From: an uncultured Alphaproteobacteria bacterium
GTDB lineage: Bacteria > Pseudomonadota > Alphaproteobacteria > UBA8366 > GCA-2717185
Direction of reading: 5' to 3'
Assembly: GCA_943788635.1 (NCBI GenBank)
Contig: CALSRA010000012.1
Coordinates: forward strand, 102,948-166,947
Length of the DNA: 64,000 nucleotides
Shown here: in pieces, positions 16,919 to 25,947 of the stretch
Layout: each line of letters begins with the position of its first letter
How positions within the stretch are numbered: the first letter of the stretch is position 1
Program-made: the position numbers and the translations under genes
The notes under the pieces: model-generated
Seen by the model: the letters and a program-made list of their open reading frames with translations, nothing else
Told to the model about the DNA's origin: nothing
Database searches by the model: none

Positions 16919-17855
16919 GGCGACGAGCGACGCGGTTCGCGAACAGGTTCGCAAGGTGGTTGTCGGCCAGGAGCTGGCGGTCGACCTGATGCTCGTCAGC
17001 CTGCTGTCGGATGGTCATATTCTGATGGAAGGCGTTCCGGGTACGGCGAAAACACTACTGGCGCGCGTCTTCGCACATACCCTGTCGCTCGATTTCGGCC
17101 GCATCCAGTTCACGCCCGATCTGATGCCGGGCGATGTCACCGGCACCAACCTGTTCAATTTCCAGACAAGTGAATTCACGCTGACCAAAGGCCCCGTCTT
17201 CACACAATTGCTGCTGGCAGATGAAATCAACCGAACGCCACCCAAGACGCAATCGGCCCTGCTGCAGGCAATGCATGAACGCACGGTCACGATTGACGGC
17301 GTCACCCACACGATGGACGACGGGTTCATGGTCATCGCCACACAGAATCCTATCGAACAGCACGGAACCTATCCTCTGCCCGAAGCCCAGCTCGACCGCT
17401 TCCTCTTCAAGCATATCCTTGCATATCCAACGCGCGAGGAAGAACGCACCATCGTCGAGCGGCATGGCCATCGCACCACAATGCCAAGTCTGGCCGATTT
17501 TGGCATTACCCGCGTCGCCGACCTGGAAACCCTGAAACAGATTCGGCAACTGGTATCCGACATTCGCCTTTCCAGCGATTTGATCGACTATATCGTGGAT
17601 ATTATCCGGGCAACGCGGGAGCATCCGTCGCTACAATTCGGCGCCTCCCCCCGGGCGGCCAATATGCTGGCGACGGCGGTCCGGGCCTACGCCGCATTGC
17701 AGAGCCGCGACTTCGCCATTCCCGACGACGTCAAGTCACTGGCCGGCCCCGCCTTGCGACACCGCATCGTCCTGTCGCCCGCCGCGGAAATCGAGGGCAT
17801 CGATGCAGACCATGTCATCTCCCGCATACTCGACCAGATACCAGCGCCACGATAA
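16896..17855 (+). CDS. MoxR family AAA+ ATPase
   Basis: The protein has 319 residues. Walker A is [10 protein letters not shown] near 47, Walker [24 protein letters not shown] near 109, sensor 1 [24 protein letters not shown], and a C-terminal lid with GASPRAAN. These are the classical MoxR/RavA-type features. MoxR ATPases act as chaperones for protein complexes, often together with DUF58 and VWA partners. It starts inside the 3' end of the DUF4350 gene and its stop abuts the DUF58 start. Confidence 0.94.
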   Translation: MMDLEGIKATSDAVREQVRKVVVGQELAVDLMLVSLLSDGHILMEGVPGTAKTLLARVFAHTLSLDFGRIQFTPDLMPGDVTGTNLFNFQTSEFTLTKGPVFTQLLLADEINRTPPKTQSALLQAMHERTVTIDGVTHTMDDGFMVIATQNPIEQHGTYPLPEAQLDRFLFKHILAYPTREEERTIVERHGHRTTMPSLADFGITRVADLETLKQIRQLVSDIRLSSDLIDYIVDIIRATREHPSLQFGASPRAANMLATAVRAYAALQSRDFAIPDDVKSLAGPALRHRIVLSPAAEIEGIDADHVISRILDQIPAPR

Positions 17856-19165
17856 TGCGACCAACCCTGCGCGCATTCGCCCTGTTCGCTGCCGGTATTC
17901 CGCTGGCCCTGGCATTGATTTTGACCGATCCGGCATTACGGCCGTTTGCGTTCGGATACCTTGGGTTCGCTGCCGTGATCACCGGGTACGACGCGCTTCG
18001 CACGCCCCGGTTCCAGAATTTCCGATGCGAAACCGACCTGCCCAAGATGCTTTGCGTCGGCGAAGGAGACACCTTGTCCCTGCGCCTGACCGCACCACTG
18101 AACGGGCCTGAATTATCCGTCACGATTGCCTGCGATACGGATGACACGATCCCGACACCACCGCACCGTCACGAACGGATCAGCCCCGGCATTCCCCAGG
18201 AAATCAACGTGCCGCTTGTCCCCATACGGCGCGGCACGGCGACAGTTCATTGCCTGTGGCTTCGCTGGAGCGGGCCCCTGCGGCTTATCGAAAGGCGGCA
18301 GATTCATAGGATTGATGCGACGATACCGGTCGTCCCGAACATCCATGCCGTCCACAACGCCGCGCTGGCAATTTCCGTACGGAATGCACTGTTCGGCAAC
18401 AAGGTTCAGCGACAGTCCGGCGAAGGAACCGAATTTGATTCGATGCGCGACTACATGCCGGGGCTCGACCACAGGGCCATCGACTGGAAACATTCGGCGC
18501 GGCACAACCGGCTTGTCTGCAAGGAGTTCCGTACCGAACGCAATCACCAGATAATCCTGGCCTTCGATACCGGCCATTTGATGAGCACACCACTGCACGG
18601 TATTCCGCGCCTCGACCATGCCATCAACGCCGGGCTGATGCTTGGCCATGCATCGCTGCGCCACGGCGACCGGATCGGCGTGTTCGGATTTGACGCACAG
18701 ACCCGCGTCTCAGCGGAGCCTTTCGGCGGGATCAGGGCATTCCCACGGCTTATGCAGCTTTCATCGTCGATCGATTACCATCACGAGGAAACCAACTTCA
18801 CACGTGGCCTGATGGAACTGATGACACGGCTGAAGCGCCGGTCGTTGATCGTCCTGCAAACAGACTTTGTCGATACAATCACCGGCGAACTGATGGTCGA
18901 AAACCTGCAGCGTCTGGCAGCGAGGCATCTCGTTATATTTGTCACCATGCACGACCCGCACTTACACAGCATCGGCGACAAGCGACCACACTCGCTGCGG
19001 GATGTCAGCCGAACGGTCATCGCCGACGGCTTTCTGCGTGAGCGCCGGACCGTCCTCGAACGGCTGCGCCGCGTCGGCATACATTGCATCGACGCGCCAA
19101 GCCACGCAGTCAGCGCCGAGCTGCTGAACCGCTACATCCATATCAAACGGCTGGAACTGATCTGA
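17855..19165 (+). CDS. DUF58 domain-containing protein
   Basis: The protein has 436 residues. Two hydrophobic helices at the N-terminus (LFAAGIPLALALILT and FAFGYLGFAAVITGY) are followed by a beta-rich region and the DUF58 signature EFDSMRDYMPGLDHRAIDWKHSAR, shown here only for its key residues (E-D-R-x-Y-D-x-R-x-I-D-W). The C-terminal half has the VWA-like fold typical of the family (LAFDTG, IVLQTDFVD). It is the usual partner of MoxR and shares a base with its stop codon. Confidence 0.92.
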   Translation: MRPTLRAFALFAAGIPLALALILTDPALRPFAFGYLGFAAVITGYDALRTPRFQNFRCETDLPKMLCVGEGDTLSLRLTAPLNGPELSVTIACDTDDTIPTPPHRHERISPGIPQEINVPLVPIRRGTATVHCLWLRWSGPLRLIERRQIHRIDATIPVVPNIHAVHNAALAISVRNALFGNKVQRQSGEGTEFDSMRDYMPGLDHRAIDWKHSARHNRLVCKEFRTERNHQIILAFDTGHLMSTPLHGIPRLDHAINAGLMLGHASLRHGDRIGVFGFDAQTRVSAEPFGGIRAFPRLMQLSSSIDYHHEETNFTRGLMELMTRLKRRSLIVLQTDFVDTITGELMVENLQRLAARHLVIFVTMHDPHLHSIGDKRPHSLRDVSRTVIADGFLRERRTVLERLRRVGIHCIDAPSHAVSAELLNRYIHIKRLELI

Positions 19166-19183
19166 CATGAACGGGAATCGACC

Positions 19184-20194
19184 GTGCCGGACCTGAACCT
19201 CAGAAGCTACGACTTCCGTCGCGAGCGCGAAAAATCCTGGCGCGAGCTGGATGATCTGGTAAAGCGGATCAGGCGGTCCGGTTTGTCGAAGCTTTCCGCA
19301 TCGGAGCTGCGGCGATTGCCGGAACTGTATCGATCAACAGTTTCATCCCTGTCCGTCGCGCGCAGCATTTCACTGGACCGAAATGTCATCGCGTATCTCG
19401 AAAGCCTGTCCGTTCGCGCCTATTTCTGTGTCTATGGCGGACGTGAAGGCCTTCTTGCGGGTATCCAGCGGTTTATCCTTCAGGACTTTCCATCAGCCGT
19501 TCGTGCGGCGCGGTGGCACATGGCCGCGGCATTTTCCGTCTTGTTCCTCGGCTGCCTTACGGGATTTCTGCTGACCCTGGGCAACGCGGACTGGTTTTAC
19601 AGCTTCGTTTCTGACGGCATGGCCGGCAGTCGGACACCCACCGCAGAGACAAGCGTGCTACGCGATGTACTTTATAAATCCGACGATACTGCGGTAGACC
19701 GCCTCAACGCGTTCGCCAGTTTCCTGTTCACCCATAATACCCGTATCGGGTTGCTGAGTTTTGCGCTGGGATTTGCGCTGGGCGTACCGACAATTCTGCT
19801 GATCTTCATAAACGGATTGAGCCTTGGCGCATTTTCTGCCCTGTATGCGTCCCGCGACCTTTCCGTCGAATTATGGGCCTGGTTGCTGATCCACGGCACG
19901 ACCGAGCTGCTCGCGCTTGTTCTGTGCGGCGGTGCCGGGCTGGTGCTGGGCGCGGCGATGGCATTTCCGGACAAGTACAGCCGGATGCACAGCCTCGCGG
20001 TGAAGGGACGCATGGCAGCCGTCATCGCCATCGGCAGCATCGGTCTGTTCTTCGTCGCCGCATTGCTGGAAGGCTTCGCCCGCCAGCTTATTACCGATAT
20101 CACCCTGCGCTATCTGATTGGTGGAATCGCGCTGACCGGCTGGCTGGCCTATTTCATAATGTGCGGAAAGGGCCGGTATACCAACGATGACTGA
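19184..20194 (+). CDS. SpoIIM-like (stage II sporulation protein M) membrane protein
   Basis: The protein has 336 residues, with a GTG start. A cytoplasmic helical N-terminus is followed by several membrane helices (AAAFSVLFLGCLTGFLLTL, IGLLSFALGFALGVPTILLIFING, LLIHGTTELLALVLCGGAGLVLG, VIAIGSIGLFFVAALLEGF). The HNTRIGLLSFALG motif and the HGTTELLAL motif are typical of the SpoIIM/DUF95 family. The organism shows no other sporulation signature; here the gene is part of the MoxR/DUF58 membrane cluster, and the name is only a family label. Confidence 0.85.
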   Translation: MPDLNLRSYDFRREREKSWRELDDLVKRIRRSGLSKLSASELRRLPELYRSTVSSLSVARSISLDRNVIAYLESLSVRAYFCVYGGREGLLAGIQRFILQDFPSAVRAARWHMAAAFSVLFLGCLTGFLLTLGNADWFYSFVSDGMAGSRTPTAETSVLRDVLYKSDDTAVDRLNAFASFLFTHNTRIGLLSFALGFALGVPTILLIFINGLSLGAFSALYASRDLSVELWAWLLIHGTTELLALVLCGGAGLVLGAAMAFPDKYSRMHSLAVKGRMAAVIAIGSIGLFFVAALLEGFARQLITDITLRYLIGGIALTGWLAYFIMCGKGRYTNDD

Positions 20195-21059
20195 CGCCAC
20201 CACCGCCCCGTCACCCCGCATGCAACGCAGCATCACAACGCCGGAAGGTGTCATGCTGCATGTTACTCTGGCCGGCCGGGGCGAGCGCTTCACCGCGGTC
20301 ATCATCGACCTTGCGATTATTGGCGCCATCCTGACTGCCATCGTGGCCGTTGTTATCGCTGTATGGAGCGACATTGGTGGAAACTGGGCAATGTCGCTCG
20401 CCATCGTCCTGTCATTCGGGGTGCGCAGCTTCTATTTCATGTTCTTCGAACTGCGCTGGCAGGGAACGACGCCGGGCAAACGATTGCTGGAACTGCGGGT
20501 CATCGACCGCGCCGGCGGGCAGCTGCGGCCAAATGCCATATTCGCCCGCAACCTGATGCGGGAGGTCGAACTGTTCATCCCGCTCAGTCTTATTCTGGGC
20601 GGCGCGAGCATGATGGAAAACCTGTTTTCGCTGCTCTGGATCGGAGTACTTGTCGCCCTGCCCTTTTTCAACCGGGACCGGTTGCGCGGCGGCGACATAA
20701 TTGCCGGAACCTGGGTCGTTGAAACGCCAAAAGCAGAGTTACTGCCGGATATTGCGGAAACACAGCCGAAAAACGAATTGAATGCCGTAATTCAATTCAC
20801 GCCGGAACAGCTCTCAATTTACGGCGTATACGAGTTGCAGACTCTGGAGCAGGTCATGCGTCAGGACGGCGAAAATAGTGCCGCGACCAAGAGCACCGTC
20901 GCACTGACGATACAGGGCAAAATCGGCTGGCAGTCACCTGATGAACAACCAGTCGATCCCTCAGCCTTTCTTCAGGCTTTCTATGCCGCCCAACGCGGCA
21001 ACCTTGAGCGCAATGTCCTGTTCGGCAAGCGCCGCGAAAACAAATTCGATAAAAACTGA
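20187..21059 (+). CDS. RDD family membrane protein
   Basis: The protein has 290 residues. The family opens with an R-D-D-containing helix; here GERFTAVIIDLAIIGAILTAIVAVVI, with TPGKRLLELRVID and the RNLMREVE block later, matches well. Three or four membrane helices are followed by a ~100-residue soluble C-terminus. It overlaps the SpoIIM-like gene by 8 bp and closes the operon. Function is unknown; some RDD proteins are ion antiporters. Confidence 0.85.
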   Translation: MTDATTAPSPRMQRSITTPEGVMLHVTLAGRGERFTAVIIDLAIIGAILTAIVAVVIAVWSDIGGNWAMSLAIVLSFGVRSFYFMFFELRWQGTTPGKRLLELRVIDRAGGQLRPNAIFARNLMREVELFIPLSLILGGASMMENLFSLLWIGVLVALPFFNRDRLRGGDIIAGTWVVETPKAELLPDIAETQPKNELNAVIQFTPEQLSIYGVYELQTLEQVMRQDGENSAATKSTVALTIQGKIGWQSPDEQPVDPSAFLQAFYAAQRGNLERNVLFGKRRENKFDKN

Positions 21060-21071
21060 CCGCCGCGTCGC

Positions 21072-21971
21072 TCAGTCGAACACGGCCGCGATCTGGGTCG
21101 AATCCACGCCTTCTTTGGCGATCCGTAAATCGTGATAGCTGACGGCAACCACCACAGCGGAATACGCCAAGCTCAGACTACTCACAAGCACGCTTATAAT
21201 CTGCACCCACAGCAAGGAACTGTTTTCCGTTAATGACATCGTGGCCAATTCAGACCAGTAGTGTCATTACAACGGTGCTATAGATCAGACTTAATACGAT
21301 AAGAGAAACGATGAGGCCTAAGACCCGCCAGCGGGCGCCTCGGGTCAACACAATACTGCGTTTCAGACTGGCGATAATACCCGGCCGTTCGACGACCGCT
21401 ACCGGTATGACGACCCATAAGACGGTCGCGATTGTCGCCATCGCCGCGAAGCCCACAGGTATGCCGACAAACGGCGTCAACCACATTGAACCAAGGACGA
21501 AAGTAGGAAATACCGTCAGGATAAAAATTACATATAACAGCAGGATAAGGAGCAGGACCGGGAAAATCAAGCCCGATTCCCTTAACGCAGACACTCCATT
21601 ATTCCGGCATGGCCACCACGCAACTGTACTATGGTACCATATACCAGTATCGCCGACAGGAGACTGGTGCAAACCAGATAAACCAGGACCGTCAGTCCGA
21701 CGGCGATCGCGATCTCAGCGGTCAGTGCTGAAAAATCTGTCAGTGTTTCGGGGTGCTGCAATCCTTCCGGCAGAAAAGGAAGTGCCTGAAGCAGCATCGG
21801 GAGGACGGAGAAAAGTATAGCCAAGAGGTAGAATGGCACAAAGTTCCGGAAAAGAACCGAGAAGCTCCGATTGATAACTCTCCATATCCGAAATTCTGGC
21901 GCTATTGTGCCAACGGTTTGGTCTGTCACAGTCCCCTCCCCTCTAATCACTGAAAATGCGGAGGGTATCAT
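21072..21971 (-). pseudogene. Multi-pass membrane protein gene with two frameshifts
   Basis: Three consecutive pieces in two frames make one protein of about 299 residues. The first (from 21971) holds a soluble start and two helices and ends in LRGGHAGIMECL. The second continues in the other frame from about 21580 with GLIFPVLLLILLLYVIF, then VVIPVAVVERPGIIASLKRS. The third returns to the first frame near 21255 and ends VSYHDLRIAKEGVDSTQIAAVFD. The pieces fit a common YciC/GlpF-like domain membrane family of alphaproteobacteria. Each break needs only one base. Either the gene is decayed or the sequence has errors. It is divergent from mraZ and convergent with the RDD gene. Confidence 0.75.
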
Positions 21972-22282
21972 GTTACACCACCCTTACGGGATAGTGCCGC
22001 CTATTTTTTGCCGGAAGTAGCAATGCACGGTATTCCGCATCGCCAGCCCGCCCGTCGCCGCAAGTTGCGTCGGTGGCGGAAAAACCCATATTTGGCGGGA
22101 TTTAAATAACAAACACAAAAAGAACAAAAGAAGAACTAAAATTGAACCCGATTCGCAAATACTTATATATCCGATGGGGGCTCACAAACTGTTGTAGGTC
22201 AATTTAGTCTGATCGCAAGAAGTGGGTTATTTCAGAAGAACAGAATAGACGCATTTGTTCTCGCGCAATTACTGCACGTTGC
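21972..22282. other. Intergenic region between divergent genes
   Basis: This stretch separates the broken membrane-protein gene from mraZ. It contains an A-rich tract near 22105-22140 and an imperfect GC-rich inverted repeat near 22050-22085, but no gene or RNA I can recognise. Confidence 0.4.
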
Positions 22283-22310
22283 TTGACTTTCCAAAAAATT
22301 CCACGATACT
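22283..22310 (+). promoter_or_regulatory. Probable mraZ (dcw cluster) promoter
   Basis: TTGACT (22283-22288) and GATACT (22305-22310) match sigma-70 -35 and -10 boxes with a 16-bp spacer (5 of 6 and 4 of 6 positions). The pair lies inside the 10-bp repeat array assigned to MraZ, about 118 bp upstream of the mraZ start. Confidence 0.6.
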
Positions 22311-22333
22311 CCATGAAATTCCATATTTGACCA
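22290..22333. promoter_or_regulatory. MraZ-type operator: five direct repeats at exact 10-bp spacing
   Basis: TCCA occurs at 22290, 22300, 22310 and 22320, followed by ACCA at 22330. Read on the other strand this is TGGT then four TGGA. MraZ of Escherichia coli is known to bind TGGG-containing 5-bp repeats separated by 5 bp upstream of its own gene. The identical 10-bp phasing and position argue that this is the MraZ autoregulatory site, with a lineage-specific core. Confidence 0.72.
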
Positions 22334-22428
22334 TGGGATTACCGAAACTGTCGCAAGTAACGGGTCCGCACCTCCGGTAAACCTAGCACGAAACCCGGTG
22401 GCGGAGAACGCGGAAATCGGGAACGGCA

Positions 22429-22893
22429 ATGTTGTTATTCACGGGAGAGCACCGGAACAAAGTCGACAGGAAGGGACGCGTTTCCCTGCCTTCAGACTTC
22501 CGCGCCGAACTCCCGGAAGGTGAAGAACGGGTCATTTACATCTACCCCTCCCCGAAACGGAAAATGGCGCTGGAAGCGATTAACCGCGCACAGCTTGAAA
22601 CGCTTTCCGAAAGCATCGACTCCTTCGGCATTTACACGCCGGAACAGGAGTATTTTTCCGCAACAATTCTGGGGCGCGCCCGCAAGCTGAGCATTGATGG
22701 CGAGGGCCGTATTGTCCTTCCCGATGATTTCCGCGAAGCGTCAGAAATCACCGATGCCGCGCTGTTCGTTGGCGCCGGCAAGCAGTTCCATATCTGGAGT
22801 CCCGACCACTACGCGAATTTTTCCACCAACGTTCAGCAGCTTACGCCGGGCTTCTCCCTGCCCGCGACACCGCCGCGCGGTGCCCCGTCATGA
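22429..22893 (+). CDS. mraZ: Transcriptional regulator MraZ
   Basis: The protein has 154 residues with two AbrB/SpoVT-like halves: [20 protein letters not shown] at the N-terminus and [17 protein letters not shown] near 90-105. The protein forms ring oligomers that bind tandem repeats in front of the dcw cluster and represses it. It is the first gene of the cluster, overlaps rsmH by 4 bp, and is preceded by the matching 10-bp repeats. Confidence 0.96.
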   Translation: MLLFTGEHRNKVDRKGRVSLPSDFRAELPEGEERVIYIYPSPKRKMALEAINRAQLETLSESIDSFGIYTPEQEYFSATILGRARKLSIDGEGRIVLPDDFREASEITDAALFVGAGKQFHIWSPDHYANFSTNVQQLTPGFSLPATPPRGAPS

Positions 22894-23852
22894 CCGGACA
22901 GGAACTGCATATCCCCGTCATGCGGGACGAAGTAATTTCGGTGCTCAGCCCGGCGGACGGCGAAACCTATCTCGACGGTACCTTCGGGCTTGGCGGTTAT
23001 ACGCGGGCTATTCTGGATGCGGCCAATTGTGCGGTCTGGGCATGTGACCGTGACCCGGACGCGATTGCCCGCGGCCAGTCACTGGTCCGCGAATATGACG
23101 GACGGCTGACCCTGCTGCAGGGCCGGTTCGGCGACCTGCCCCGCCTGCTTGAACAGGCTGGCGCACCCGCACTGGACGGCGTCGTGTTCGACCTTGGCGT
23201 ATCTTCGCCGCAACTGGATGATGCCGCGCGTGGATTTTCCTTCCGTAGCGACGGCCCCCTGGACATGCGCATGGCACAGGACGGACCGACCGCCGCGGAC
23301 ATCGTCAACACCTTCGAGGAACAGGAACTTGCCGACCTGATCCGCCAGTTGGGCGAGGAACGCTTCGCCCGCCGGGTTGCCCGCGCCATTGTCGCTGCCC
23401 GCAAGACCGAACCGTTCACCCGGACGCTGCAGCTTGCAGAAATCGTCCGTGGCGTCGTTCCCCGGTCCAAAGACGGCATTGATTCCGCCACCCGGACCTT
23501 CATGGCGTTGCGCATCCATGTGAATGATGAACTGGGCGAACTGGACCGCGGCATGGCGGCAGCAGAACAACTGCTGCGTCCGGGCGGGCGGCTGATTGTC
23601 GTCAGCTTTCATTCGCTCGAAGACCGCCGGATCAAGAATTTCCTGCGCGAACGCAGCGGCGACGCACCGCGCGCCTCACGGCATGCGCCGGAACCGGTTT
23701 CCGCACATGCGCCTTCATTCGCATTGCTGCACCGTCGCGGATTGACCCCGGGCGACGCCGAGAAACGTTCAAATTCCCGGGCCCGATCAGCCCGGCTGCG
23801 CGCCGCCGAACGAACGGCAGCTCCCGCCTGGCCGCTGGAGGACGCGGCATGA
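22890..23852 (+). CDS. rsmH: 16S rRNA (cytosine1402-N4)-methyltransferase
   Basis: The protein has 320 residues. HIPVMRDEV at the start, the SAM-binding [34 protein letters not shown], and [15 protein letters not shown] are diagnostic for RsmH (MraW), which methylates N4 of C1402 in the ribosomal decoding site. ATGA overlaps link it to mraZ upstream and ftsL downstream. Confidence 0.97.
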   Translation: MTGQELHIPVMRDEVISVLSPADGETYLDGTFGLGGYTRAILDAANCAVWACDRDPDAIARGQSLVREYDGRLTLLQGRFGDLPRLLEQAGAPALDGVVFDLGVSSPQLDDAARGFSFRSDGPLDMRMAQDGPTAADIVNTFEEQELADLIRQLGEERFARRVARAIVAARKTEPFTRTLQLAEIVRGVVPRSKDGIDSATRTFMALRIHVNDELGELDRGMAAAEQLLRPGGRLIVVSFHSLEDRRIKNFLRERSGDAPRASRHAPEPVSAHAPSFALLHRRGLTPGDAEKRSNSRARSARLRAAERTAAPAWPLEDAA

Positions 23853-24199
23853 GAGGCGCCATCCTGCTTGTCTGGGTCGGGCTTGCCGGCATTGCCGGTT
23901 TCGCCTTGTTCAACATTACGTTCAAGGTCGAGCAGCTTGAAAATGAATTGAGCGCGCTGAACAAGCAGATCCTGAAGGAACAGAACACCATCCACGTGTT
24001 GCGCGCGGAATGGAGCTTTCTGAACCGCCCTGCAAACATCGAAGGGCTGGCGCGCGAATTGCTGCCGGAATTGCGGCACCCGCAGACATCCCAGATCGGC
24101 GGCATCGAGGACCTTACGGATACGCCCAAAACGGCCCCTGACGGCCTGGCGACAAACGGCCTGCCCATCAGCAAGGCAGCGGCAAGGAACGGCCAATGA
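23849..24199 (+). CDS. ftsL: Cell division protein FtsL
   Basis: The protein has 116 residues. It is a small bitopic membrane protein: an N-terminal helix ([21 protein letters not shown]) and a periplasmic coiled coil ([21 protein letters not shown]). [24 protein letters not shown] is a well conserved block of alphaproteobacterial FtsL. It forms the FtsQLB complex that activates FtsWI. It overlaps both neighbours by 4 bp. Confidence 0.9.
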   Translation: MRGAILLVWVGLAGIAGFALFNITFKVEQLENELSALNKQILKEQNTIHVLRAEWSFLNRPANIEGLARELLPELRHPQTSQIGGIEDLTDTPKTAPDGLATNGLPISKAAARNGQ

Positions 24200-25947
24200 T
24201 CTTCTCCCGGCGCAAACTCATGTCGAAGAAACGGCGCGGCCGGCAGCGTGCGGCGTCGAAGCCCTGCGCGGCGTTTACGGACAAGCGCATGGAACATGTC
24301 GTGGAAGTCAGCCACACCCGTATCCTGTTTGCGGGCGCGATGCTCATGCTCGCCTTCGGCGCGATTTCGGTCCGGTTGATTGATATCGCATTACTGCAGG
24401 AAGCAACGGAACCCCGGGTCGCCCATTCGACCCGCGTCGAAGCCATGCGTATGGACCGTGCCGACATCGTCGACCGCAACGGCGTCCTGCTGGCGACCAA
24501 TCTGAACACGGCGTCGCTGTATGCCAACCCGCGCAAGATCCTGGACCCGAACGAAGCCGCGCGGCAACTCATCACCGCTTTGCCGGAGCTGCGCGAAGCG
24601 GAAATCCAGCGCCTGCTGAAAACCGACCGGGCCTTTGTCTGGCTGCGCCGCAACCTGACGCCACGTCAGCAACAGAGCGTCAATGCCCTGGGCATTCCGG
24701 GTCTGTACTTCCAGAGTGCCGAAACCCGGGTCTATCCCAACGGGCCGCTGGCCGCGCATATCCTGGGATTCGCCGATATCGACAATCGCGGAATCGCCGG
24801 CATCGAGAGATCTTTCGACACGTCGCTGCGCGAGAACTCGGAACCCCTGCGGCTGACCATCGATACGCGGGTCCAGCATGCATTGCAGGATGAGCTGCTG
24901 AAGGCGAAGGTTGAATTCAACGCTATCGGCGCGACCGGCATCATTATGGATGTCAACAACGGCGAAATACTGGCCATGGCATCGCTGCCGGACTACGACC
25001 CGAACTATGCCGGACAGGCATTGCCGGATCAGCGTTTCAATCGGGCGACCCTCGGCGTGTACGAACTGGGCTCGACCTTCAAGATTTTCACGGCGGCAAT
25101 GGCGCTCGACTACGGCGTCGTCAAGATGAGCGGCGGGTACGATGCCACTGAACCCATCCGTGTTTCCCGGTTCCTGATCCGCGACTACCATGCCAAGAAG
25201 CGCTGGCTTTCGGTGCCGGAAATCTTCATGTATTCGTCCAATATCGGCGCCGCAAAAATGGCGCAGGATGTCGGTACCGAGGCACAGCAGGAATTTTTTG
25301 GCCAGCTTGGCATGTTGCACCCCGCGCGGGTCGAATTGCCGGAAGTTGGCGCGCCGATCATTCCCACCCCCTGGCGTCCGGTCAGCACCATGACGATTTC
25401 CTACGGCCACGGCATGGCCGTCAGCCCGCTGCAGCTTGTCTCCGGCGTTTCGGCGATGGTCAATGGCGGGCTGGTTCACCGCGCCACACTGATCCGCAGC
25501 CCGTCGACGGAACCACGGGCCGCCAAGCGGATCATTTCGGCACGTACATCGCTTGAAGTCCGCCGCCTGATGCGGCTGGTCGTCGAAACCGGTACCGGCA
25601 AGAACGCCGCCGCCGAAGGCTATGTCGTCGGCGGAAAAACGGGCACCGCAGACAAGCCCGCCAATGGCGGATACCGGCGCCGGTCACTGATTTCCTCCTT
25701 CATCGGCGCCTTTCCGATGCAGGCGCCCCGATACGTGGTTCTGGCCTTGCTCGACGAGCCCCAGGGTAACAAGGCAACCCATGGATACGCGACGGGCGGC
25801 TGGGTCGCCGCCCCGATTGTGAAACGTGTTGTAGCACGGGTCGCGCCATTACTCGGTGTGCGGCCAGTCGATGAAACGGCACCGGAACTGCACCAGGTGC
25901 TGGACATTAATCTTAACCGGGAAGGGCGCCAGCTTGCTTCTTACTGA
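24196..25947 (+). CDS. ftsI: Peptidoglycan D,D-transpeptidase FtsI (PBP3)
   Basis: The protein has 583 residues: a cytoplasmic basic tail, one membrane helix (FAGAMLMLAFGAISVRLI), a pedestal domain (RADIVDRNGVLLATNL) and a transpeptidase domain with the active-site motifs STFK (Ser near 293), SSN (near 346) and KTGT (near 480). It cross-links septal peptidoglycan together with FtsW. It is preceded by ftsL (ATGA overlap) and its 3' end overlaps the start of murE. Confidence 0.96.
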   Translation: MIFSRRKLMSKKRRGRQRAASKPCAAFTDKRMEHVVEVSHTRILFAGAMLMLAFGAISVRLIDIALLQEATEPRVAHSTRVEAMRMDRADIVDRNGVLLATNLNTASLYANPRKILDPNEAARQLITALPELREAEIQRLLKTDRAFVWLRRNLTPRQQQSVNALGIPGLYFQSAETRVYPNGPLAAHILGFADIDNRGIAGIERSFDTSLRENSEPLRLTIDTRVQHALQDELLKAKVEFNAIGATGIIMDVNNGEILAMASLPDYDPNYAGQALPDQRFNRATLGVYELGSTFKIFTAAMALDYGVVKMSGGYDATEPIRVSRFLIRDYHAKKRWLSVPEIFMYSSNIGAAKMAQDVGTEAQQEFFGQLGMLHPARVELPEVGAPIIPTPWRPVSTMTISYGHGMAVSPLQLVSGVSAMVNGGLVHRATLIRSPSTEPRAAKRIISARTSLEVRRLMRLVVETGTGKNAAAEGYVVGGKTGTADKPANGGYRRRSLISSFIGAFPMQAPRYVVLALLDEPQGNKATHGYATGGWVAAPIVKRVVARVAPLLGVRPVDETAPELHQVLDINLNREGRQLASY

